This document shows positions 57,993 through 64,000 of a DNA stretch of 64,000 bases, in pieces. This DNA is from Streptomyces sp. A0642 (GTDB taxonomy: Bacteria > Actinomycetota > Actinomycetes > Streptomycetales > Streptomycetaceae). The notes below the pieces were generated by a model. That model was not told the origin of the DNA. It did no database searches and worked only from the letters and a program-made list of their open reading frames with translations. Location: contig NZ_SSBL01000013.1 in assembly GCF_004795105.1 (NCBI RefSeq), positions 1 to 64,000 of the forward strand, written 5' to 3'. Each line of letters starts with the position of its first letter. The first letter of the stretch is position 1. The translations under genes and the position numbers were made by a program.

Positions 57993-60900
57993 TCAGCCGG
58001 CCAGGCAGGACGGGCCGAGGAGCACCTTCAGGTCGCCGAAGAGCGCCGGGTCCGCCTTCACACGGTGCCGGTCGAGCCGGAGCACCGTCGTCTTGCGGGG
58101 GCCCTGGAGCCTGATCCGCACCTCGGTGTCACCCCGGTGGCTGTTGAGCACCTCGCCGAGCCGGCTGACCATGGGCGGGGTGATCTTGACGGTGGGGATG
58201 GTCAGGACCACGGGGGCGTTGGTGCCGGCGTTCGAGATGTCCGGAACCTGCATCTCCATGGCGACCAGCCGGGGCACGTCCTCGCGCTTGTCGAGCCGGC
58301 CCTTGACGAAGACGACGGTGTCCTCGACGAGCTGGGTGGAGACCAGCTGGTAGGTGGCCGGGAAGAACATGCACTCGATCGAACCGGCCAGGTCCTCGAC
58401 CGTGGCGATGGCCCAGGCGTTGCCCTGCTTGGTCATCTTGCGCTGGAGGCCGGAGATGATGCCGCCGATGGTGACGATCGCGCCGTCGCTGTGCTCGCCG
58501 CCGGTGAGCTGCGAGATCGCCGCGTCGGACTTGTCGCTCAGCACGTGCTCGATGCCGAAGAGCGGGTGGTCGGAGACGTAGAGCCCGAGCATCTCGCGCT
58601 CCTGGGCCAGCAGGTAGGACTTCTCCCACTCGACGTCGGAGAACTCCACGTCGAGCCCGAAGCCCGGCTCGTCGCTGTCCTCCTCACCGCCGCCGAAGAG
58701 GTCGAACTGCCCCTCGGCCTCCTTGCGCTTGACCTGCACCACGTTGTCGATCATCGGCTCGTGGTGGGCCACGAGGCCCTTGCGGGTGTGGCCCATCTCG
58801 TCGAAGGCGCCGGCCTTGATGAGCGACTCCACGGTCCGCTTGTTGCAGACGACCGCCTCGACCTTGTCGAGGAAGTCGGGGAAGCTGCTGTACTTCCCCT
58901 TCGTCTTGCGGCACCGGATGATCGAGTCGACGACGTTCTGGCCGACGTTACGGATGGCCGTCAGTCCGAAGAGGATGACGTCGTCACCCTGCGCGGCGAA
59001 GTTCGACTCCGACTCGTTGACGTTCGGCGGGAGCACCTTGATGCCCATGCGCCGGCACTCGTTGAGGTAGACCGCCGACTTGTCCTTGTCGTCCTTGACC
59101 GAGGTGAGCAGCGCCGCCATGTACTCGGCGGGGTAGTTCGCCTTGAGGTATCCGGTCCAGTAGGTGACCAGGCCGTACGCGGAGGAGTGGGCCTTGTTGA
59201 AGGCGTATCCGGCGAACGGGACCAGCACGTCCCACAGCGCCTTGATCGCGGCGTCGGAGAAGCCGTTCTTCTTGGCGCCCGCCTCGAAGAGGACGAAGTT
59301 CTTCGCGAGCTCGTCGGCCTTCTTCTTGCCCATCACGCGGCGCAGGATGTCGGCCTCGCCGAGCGAGTACCCGGCGACGATCTGGGCGGCCTTCTGCACC
59401 TGCTCCTGGTACACGATCAGGCCGTAGGTGAGGCCGAGGACCTCCTTGAGCGGCTCCTCCAGCTCCGGGTGGATCGGGGTGATCTCCTGGCGGCCGTTCT
59501 TGCGCTCGGCGTAGTTCGTGTGCGAGTTCATGCCCATCGGGCCCGGCCGGTACAGGGCCGAGACGGCGGAGATGTCCTCGAAGTTGTCGGGCTGCATCTG
59601 GCGCAGCAGGGAGCGCATCGGCCCGCCGTCGAACTGGAACACCCCGAGCGTGTCACCGCGGCAGAGCAGTTCGTACGTCTTGGGGTCGTCCAGCGGCAGC
59701 GACAGCATCTCCAGGTCGATGCCCTTGTTGGCCTTCACCATCTTGATGGCGTCGTCCATGATCGTCAGGTTGCGAAGACCCAGGAAGTCCATCTTGAGGA
59801 GGCCGAGCGACTCGCACTGGGGGTAGTCCCACTGCGTGATCGTCACGCCGTCGGTGTGCCGCACCCAGATCGGCGCGTGGTCGACGATCGGCTCGCTGGA
59901 CATGATCACGCCGGCCGCGTGCACGCCCATCTGCCGGACCAGTCCCTCCACGCCCTTCGCCGTGTCGATGACCTTGCGGACGTCCGGCTCGTTCTCGTAC
60001 ATCGACCGGATCTCGCCGGCCTCGCTGTAGCGGGGGTGCTTGGGGTCGGTGATGCCGTTGAGGTCGATGCCCTTGCCGAGGACGTCGGCGGGCATGGCCT
60101 TGGTGAGGCGGTCGCCCATCGCGTACGGATAGCCGAGGACGCGGGCCGAGTCCTTGATCGCGTTCTTGGCCTTGATCTTGCCGTAGGTGCCGATCATGGC
60201 GACCTTGTCGGCGCCGTACTTCTCCGTCACGTACCGGATCACCTCGACGCGCCTGCGCTCGTCGAAGTCGATGTCGACGTCGGGCATGGAGACGCGCTCG
60301 GGGTTGAGGAAGCGCTCGAAGATCAGTCCGTGCTCGATCGGGTCGAGGTCGGTGATGCCCATCGCGTACGAGACGATCGAGCCGGCGGCGGAGCCTCGGC
60401 CGGGGCCGACCGCGATGCCGTTGTTCTTGGCCCACATGATGAAGTCGGCGACGACCAGGAAGTACCCGGGGAACCCCATCTGGATGATGATGTCCATCTC
60501 GTACTCGACCTGCTTCTGCCGGTCCTCGGGGACCCCGCCCGGGAAACGGCGGTTCATCCCGGCGCGGACCTCCTCCTGGAACCAGGTGATCTCCGTGTAC
60601 CCCTCCGGGATGTCGAACTTCGGCATCAGGTCGCGCTTCTCGAACATCCCGGTGGTGTCGATCTGCTGCGCGACCAGCAGGGTGTTGGCGCAGCCCTCCT
60701 GCCAGGCGTCCGAGGAGTCGACGCCGTACATCTCGTCCGTCGTCTTGAGGTAGTAGCCGGTGCCGTCGAAGCGGAAGCGGTCCGGGTCGGAGAGGTTCTT
60801 GCCGGTCTGGATGCAGAGCAGCGCGTCGTGTGCGGCGGCCTCGCTGGCGTACGTGTAGTGCGAGTCGTTGGTCACGAGCGGCGGGATGTTCAGCTTCTTG

Positions 60901-61529
60901 CCGATTTCGAGGAGCCCGTCACGGACCCGGCGCTCGATCTCGATGCCGTGGTCCATCAGCTCCAGGAAGTACTTGCCCTCGCCGAAGATGTCCTTGTAGT
61001 CGGAGGCCGCCTGGACCGCCTCGTCGAACTGTCCGAGCCGCAGCCGGGTCTGCACCTCGCCCGAGGGGCAGCCGGTGGACGCGATCAGGCCCTCGGACCA
61101 CTGGGAGATGGTCTCCTTGTCCATGCGCGGCCACTTCTGCAGCCAGCCCTCGGCGTAGGCGTCCGAGGACAGCTTGAAGAGGTTGTGCAGCCCCTTGGCG
61201 TTCGACGCCCAGATCGTCTTGTGGGTGTAACCGCCCGAACCGGAGACGTCGTCCCGCTTCTGGTGCGGCTGGCCCCACTGGATCTTCCGCTTGTGCTTGC
61301 GCGACTCGGGAGCGACGTACGCCTCGATCCCGATGATCGGCGTCACGTTCGCCTTCTGGGCGGAGTGGAAGAAGTCGTACGCCCCGTGCAGGTTGCCGTG
61401 GTCCGTCATGGCGATATGGGACATGCCCATCTCGTTGCAGGCCTCGAACATGTCCTTGAGCCGCGCGGCACCGTCCAACAGCGAGTACTGGGTGTGGACG
61501 TGAAGGTGCGTGAAAGGCGGCTTGGTCAC
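57993..61529 (-). CDS. dnaE: DNA polymerase III alpha subunit
   Basis: A 1178-residue replicative polymerase of the DnaE1 type. The N-terminal PHP domain starts THLHVHTQYSLLDG; its metal-binding His/Asp residues look complete, which suggests an active proofreading-type PHP as in mycobacterial DnaE1. Catalytic acids are in MPDVDIDFDE (D417, D419) and MDFLGLRNL (D581). A helix-hairpin-helix and OB-fold domain follow (IISGLQRKMTKQGNAWAIATVED). The GTG at 61529 has GGAGG nine bases upstream; the frame is open to 61829 but without a site. Length is the usual for Streptomyces DnaE. Confidence 0.98.
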   Translation of the reverse strand: MTKPPFTHLHVHTQYSLLDGAARLKDMFEACNEMGMSHIAMTDHGNLHGAYDFFHSAQKANVTPIIGIEAYVAPESRKHKRKIQWGQPHQKRDDVSGSGGYTHKTIWASNAKGLHNLFKLSSDAYAEGWLQKWPRMDKETISQWSEGLIASTGCPSGEVQTRLRLGQFDEAVQAASDYKDIFGEGKYFLELMDHGIEIERRVRDGLLEIGKKLNIPPLVTNDSHYTYASEAAAHDALLCIQTGKNLSDPDRFRFDGTGYYLKTTDEMYGVDSSDAWQEGCANTLLVAQQIDTTGMFEKRDLMPKFDIPEGYTEITWFQEEVRAGMNRRFPGGVPEDRQKQVEYEMDIIIQMGFPGYFLVVADFIMWAKNNGIAVGPGRGSAAGSIVSYAMGITDLDPIEHGLIFERFLNPERVSMPDVDIDFDERRRVEVIRYVTEKYGADKVAMIGTYGKIKAKNAIKDSARVLGYPYAMGDRLTKAMPADVLGKGIDLNGITDPKHPRYSEAGEIRSMYENEPDVRKVIDTAKGVEGLVRQMGVHAAGVIMSSEPIVDHAPIWVRHTDGVTITQWDYPQCESLGLLKMDFLGLRNLTIMDDAIKMVKANKGIDLEMLSLPLDDPKTYELLCRGDTLGVFQFDGGPMRSLLRQMQPDNFEDISAVSALYRPGPMGMNSHTNYAERKNGRQEITPIHPELEEPLKEVLGLTYGLIVYQEQVQKAAQIVAGYSLGEADILRRVMGKKKADELAKNFVLFEAGAKKNGFSDAAIKALWDVLVPFAGYAFNKAHSSAYGLVTYWTGYLKANYPAEYMAALLTSVKDDKDKSAVYLNECRRMGIKVLPPNVNESESNFAAQGDDVILFGLTAIRNVGQNVVDSIIRCRKTKGKYSSFPDFLDKVEAVVCNKRTVESLIKAGAFDEMGHTRKGLVAHHEPMIDNVVQVKRKEAEGQFDLFGGGEEDSDEPGFGLDVEFSDVEWEKSYLLAQEREMLGLYVSDHPLFGIEHVLSDKSDAAISQLTGGEHSDGAIVTIGGIISGLQRKMTKQGNAWAIATVEDLAGSIECMFFPATYQLVSTQLVEDTVVFVKGRLDKREDVPRLVAMEMQVPDISNAGTNAPVVLTIPTVKITPPMVSRLGEVLNSHRGDTEVRIRLQGPRKTTVLRLDRHRVKADPALFGDLKVLLGPSCLAG

Positions 61530-61710
61530 GGCGCTGTGCCTCCGGGGGAACGGCGGATGTCGACTGGGGGGGACAGCGTGGAAGTCTACGTCTCCCGGGT
61601 CACGAGTGACGGGCACTCCGCGATACGGTCGCGCGTTGGAAGGGCGAGGACACCCGCCCTTTTTGTCATGTACGTCGTCATGCAGGCCAGGTACCAGGAG
61701 GCACCCAGAG

Positions 61711-63036
61711 ATGTCGGAAACGCAGACCGGCGCAGCGCGGCGCGGGGAGCAGATCCTCGAGATCTTCGACACCGCTTTCGGTGAGCTGCTGGCCGCCGAT
61801 CCGGCTGCCTTCCGGGTGAAGTTCCGCAAGATGGCGGGCTCCGCCTTCGCCTTCTACCGGGGCACGGCCTGCCTCTTCTACCACGACCTGGAGGGGGAGC
61901 GGCACGGCGGCCCGTACCTCGACGAGCGCACCGGCCGGGTGTGGATCCACGGCGATCTGCACGCGGAGAACTTCGGCACGTACATGGACGCCAACGGGCG
62001 CCTGATCTTCAATGTGAACGACTTCGACGAAGCCTATGTGGGCCCTTTCACGTGGGACCTCAAGCGCTTCGCCGCCTCCGTCGCCCTGATCGGCTACGCG
62101 AAGGCGCTGGGCGACGACCAGATCACCGAGCTCGTCCGGGTCTACGCGGCGGCGTACCGCGAGCGCATCCACGCGCTGGCGACGGGCGCGAAGAACGACG
62201 AGGTGCCGCCGTTCACGCTGGACACCGCCGAGGGACCGCTCCTGGACGCCCTGCGGGACGCCCGCTCGCTGACCCGGTTCTCGCTGCTGGACTCGATGAC
62301 CGAGATCCGTGAGTTCGAGCGCAGGTTCGCGGAGGGCGGCGGCTCGATCGACCTCGACGCGGCGACGCGCTACAAGGTCCTGGCCGCCTTCGACGGCTAT
62401 CTGGAGACCCTGCCGGAGTCGAGCCTGACCCGTCCGGACTCCTACCGGGTCAAGGACGTCGTCGGCCGGCGCGGGATCGGCATCGGATCGGCCGGGCTGC
62501 CCTCGTACAACATCCTTCTGGAGGGCAACAGCGACGCCCTGGAGAACGATGTCGTGATCTATCTCAAGCAGGCGCAGACCCCCGCCGTCTCCCGGCACAT
62601 CACGGATTCGGCGGTGCGGGAGTACTTCCAGCACGAGGGACACCGCACGGTGATCTCGCAGCGGGCCCTCCAGGCGCACGCCGACCCGTGGCTGGGCTGG
62701 ACCGAGCTGGACGGGGCCGGGCAGCTGGTCGCCGAGGTGTCGCCGTACGCGGTCGATCTGAACTGGTCGGACATCGACGAGCCCGAGGAGATCGCCGCGG
62801 TCGTCGCGGACCTCGGCCGGGCGACGGCGTCGATGCACTCGGCGGCCGACGACGAGAGCGGCCACTCGCTGGTGCCGTTCTCCACGGAGCGGGCGATCGA
62901 CGCGGCGATCGCGGCGGACGAGGAGGGCTTCGGGGACCTGCTGGTGGACTTCGCGCACAGTTACGGGGCCCGGGCGCGGGCGGACCACCAGATCTTCGTG
63001 GACCTGTTCCGCAACGGCCGCATCCCGGGGCTGTAG
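61711..63036 (+). CDS. DUF2252 protein (kinase-like fold)
   Basis: A 441-residue protein of the DUF2252 family, distant members of the protein-kinase-like/APH fold. The catalytic-loop-like HGDLHAENFGTY (residues 85-96) and metal-loop-like VNDFDEAYVGPFTWDLKR follow the order seen in aminoglycoside phosphotransferases, but the family's substrate is unknown. The central part LPSYNILLEG and the end VPFSTERAIDAAIAADEEGF are typical. AGGAGG stands nine bases before the ATG at 61711. It diverges from dnaE. Confidence 0.9.
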   Translation: MSETQTGAARRGEQILEIFDTAFGELLAADPAAFRVKFRKMAGSAFAFYRGTACLFYHDLEGERHGGPYLDERTGRVWIHGDLHAENFGTYMDANGRLIFNVNDFDEAYVGPFTWDLKRFAASVALIGYAKALGDDQITELVRVYAAAYRERIHALATGAKNDEVPPFTLDTAEGPLLDALRDARSLTRFSLLDSMTEIREFERRFAEGGGSIDLDAATRYKVLAAFDGYLETLPESSLTRPDSYRVKDVVGRRGIGIGSAGLPSYNILLEGNSDALENDVVIYLKQAQTPAVSRHITDSAVREYFQHEGHRTVISQRALQAHADPWLGWTELDGAGQLVAEVSPYAVDLNWSDIDEPEEIAAVVADLGRATASMHSAADDESGHSLVPFSTERAIDAAIAADEEGFGDLLVDFAHSYGARARADHQIFVDLFRNGRIPGL

Positions 63037-63046
63037 GAAGGAGCGC

Positions 63047-63084
63047 GCGAGGGCCCTGTGTAAGCCTTCCCACAGGGCCCTCGC
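63047..63084 (+). terminator. Perfect 14-bp terminator after the DUF2252 gene
   Basis: GCGAGGGCCCTGTG and its exact complement flank a 10-base loop, 10 bases past the stop codon. No U-tract follows, but the stem is very stable. Confidence 0.8.
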
Positions 63085-63128
63085 CCTTGAGGGCGGCCCT
63101 ACAGGTTCCCGTGCGACACTCCCTGACG

Positions 63129-63860
63129 ATGGATATCTCCGGGACGCAGCTCAGGGTCGTACGCGCGGCGCTCTTCACGGCGCTCGTCGTGACGCTCTCC
63201 GCTGCCTCCCATGTGCTGCTCTCGCAGGTGGCGCTGCCGCTGACCCTCGTCGCCGTGCTGGCCGGCGCCGTCTTCGCGCTGGCCTACGCGCTGGCCGGCC
63301 GGGAGCGCGGCTACGGGGCCATCGCCGGACTCCTCGTACCGCTGGAGCTGGCCGCCGACACCGTCTTCACCACCGGCCAGCACCTCTGCTACGGCGCGGC
63401 GGGCGGCCCGATCGCGGGTCCCCTGCGGTCGGTCGGCATCGACGCGCTGTGCGGCGGCGGTGACGTCGGGCCGGGCGCCAGGGGGCTCGGCAGCGTCGGC
63501 GAGGTGGGCACCCCGCTGGCCTCGGTGACCGCGGGTGGTCACGGCGCGGCCGCGCTGCTGGCCTCCCCCGGCCCCCTGGTGCCGTGGCTGCTGCTGGCCG
63601 CACATGTGACGGTCGGGCTGCTGGCCGCCGCCTGGCTGCACCGCGGCGAGCGAGCGCTCGCCGGGCTGCTGGGCGCGTGCGCCCTGCTGGCGTTCCGGCC
63701 GCTGCTGATCGCGGTGGCCGTGGCGGGGGCGGTCCGCCGCTCGGTGCGCCTGAAGGTCCGCACCGCCCGGCCCGGCCCCCACCTGCTCGTCCACGCCCGT
63801 CTGCTGGTGCACTCCGTGGGACGGAGGGGACCACCGCGCTCGGCCTGCGCCCACGCCTGA
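63129..63860 (+). CDS. Hypothetical integral membrane protein
   Basis: A 243-residue membrane protein with five or six hydrophobic segments (about 11-31, 34-55, 63-78, 157-171, 178-196) and a basic cytoplasmic C-terminus. No family name is clear to me; proteins of this build stand beside DsbA-like genes in Streptomyces and may feed them. The ATG at 63129 is the only one preceding the first helix. It is followed after 49 bases by the start of a DsbA-like gene, so it is probably part of an exported-protein disulfide or metal-handling operon. Confidence 0.7.
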   Translation: MDISGTQLRVVRAALFTALVVTLSAASHVLLSQVALPLTLVAVLAGAVFALAYALAGRERGYGAIAGLLVPLELAADTVFTTGQHLCYGAAGGPIAGPLRSVGIDALCGGGDVGPGARGLGSVGEVGTPLASVTAGGHGAAALLASPGPLVPWLLLAAHVTVGLLAAAWLHRGERALAGLLGACALLAFRPLLIAVAVAGAVRRSVRLKVRTARPGPHLLVHARLLVHSVGRRGPPRSACAHA

Positions 63861-63909
63861 GCACGAAGTCCCCACCGCCCACGACCACGCACCCCACGGA
63901 GAACCGATC

Positions 63910-64000
63910 ATGAGCAAGCGCAACAGCCAGGCCAACAAGTCCGCCGCCCGCGAGCGGCTGCGCGTCGAGCGCGAGCGCCAGGCCAAGAAGGACCGCACCC
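63910..64000 (+). CDS. DsbA-like protein, N-terminus only
   Basis: Only the first 30 codons are inside the window. The reading frame begins MSKRNSQANKSAARERLRVER with many Arg/Lys/Glu residues and is open to the edge. This charged leader before an expected membrane anchor closely resembles the leader of the DsbA-like protein at 23730-24557 (SEKNQEGKRAARDRLNQQRE). I infer a second membrane-anchored thioredoxin-fold protein; the active site is not visible. GGAG lies ten bases before the ATG. Confidence 0.65.
   Translation, partial: MSKRNSQANKSAARERLRVERERQAKKDRT

Noticed and set aside
57969-61784. A 1271-codon open frame on the plus strand across dnaE
   Set aside because: Shadow of dnaE with low-complexity composition and no motif.

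Overview
The window is a piece of a Streptomyces (or very close actinomycete) chromosome. The support is very high G+C, GTG as a common start codon, many 4-base ATGA/GTGA gene overlaps, Streptomyces-specific families (HGxxPAAW small protein, TIGR02234 Trp-locus membrane protein, trpM-like gene, LAL regulator) and the block gltBD - lgt - trp genes - his genes - dnaE. From memory this is the order of the core region of the S. coelicolor chromosome; I could not align it. No phage, IS element, CRISPR array, rRNA or tRNA gene was seen, so this is mostly core chromosome.

Layout. 1-7 kb: the 5' part of a DEAD-box RNA helicase gene downstream of a cold-shock protein gene, then a TetR regulator, an FMN split-barrel protein, a small dimeric-barrel protein, a HutD/Ves cupin, a rhomboid protease with an N-terminal zinc finger and an anion permease. 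7-13 kb: gltB-gltD (glutamate synthase). 13.5-22.5 kb: a VIT1-type transporter and, divergent from it, a seven-gene operon of four tandem ADP-ribosylglycohydrolase (DraG/ARH) paralogues, a ribokinase-type PfkB kinase, a CaiB-type CoA transferase and a CitE/HpcH-type lyase. This is the least described system in the window. 22.6-31.8 kb: lgt, a DsbA-like membrane-anchored thiol protein, and the tryptophan genes trpE ... trpC-trpM-trpB-trpA with three small membrane-protein genes between trpE and trpC; hisI lies next to trpE. 31.9-42.6 kb: accessory material: a mycothiol-type metalloprotein, an ArsR-MFS efflux pair with a visible operator, a sodium:solute symporter, a repeat-rich non-coding island, a PucR-like regulator, a giant LuxR (LAL) regulator and a secreted lipase of the S. 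exfoliatus lipase/cutinase/PET-hydrolase family. 42.9-48.7 kb: the histidine operon hisD-hisC-hisB-(55-aa membrane protein)-hisH-priA-ridA-hisF. 48.8-64 kb: a beta-helix membrane protein, a repeat-type protein, Lon-N domain protein, YbaK, an ABC exporter pair, a NYN-domain nuclease-like protein, dnaE (replicative polymerase III alpha), a DUF2252 protein, a membrane protein and the start of a second DsbA-like gene.

How the genes work together. trpE, trpC, trpB and trpA with PriA (which does both the HisA and TrpF steps) give most of tryptophan and histidine synthesis; trpD, hisG and hisE are not in the window. GltBD supplies glutamate, the amino donor for HisC, while HisH draws on glutamine. 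Lgt and the DsbA-like protein act on exported proteins.

The most unusual DNA-level signals are tandem repeats that start inside the 3' end of a gene and copy its stop codon downstream (hisF, 43-bp period; the NYN gene, 34-bp period), perfect hairpin terminators, one of which contains the stop codons of both convergent genes, and a degenerate repeat/palindrome island at 36.2-36.7 kb.
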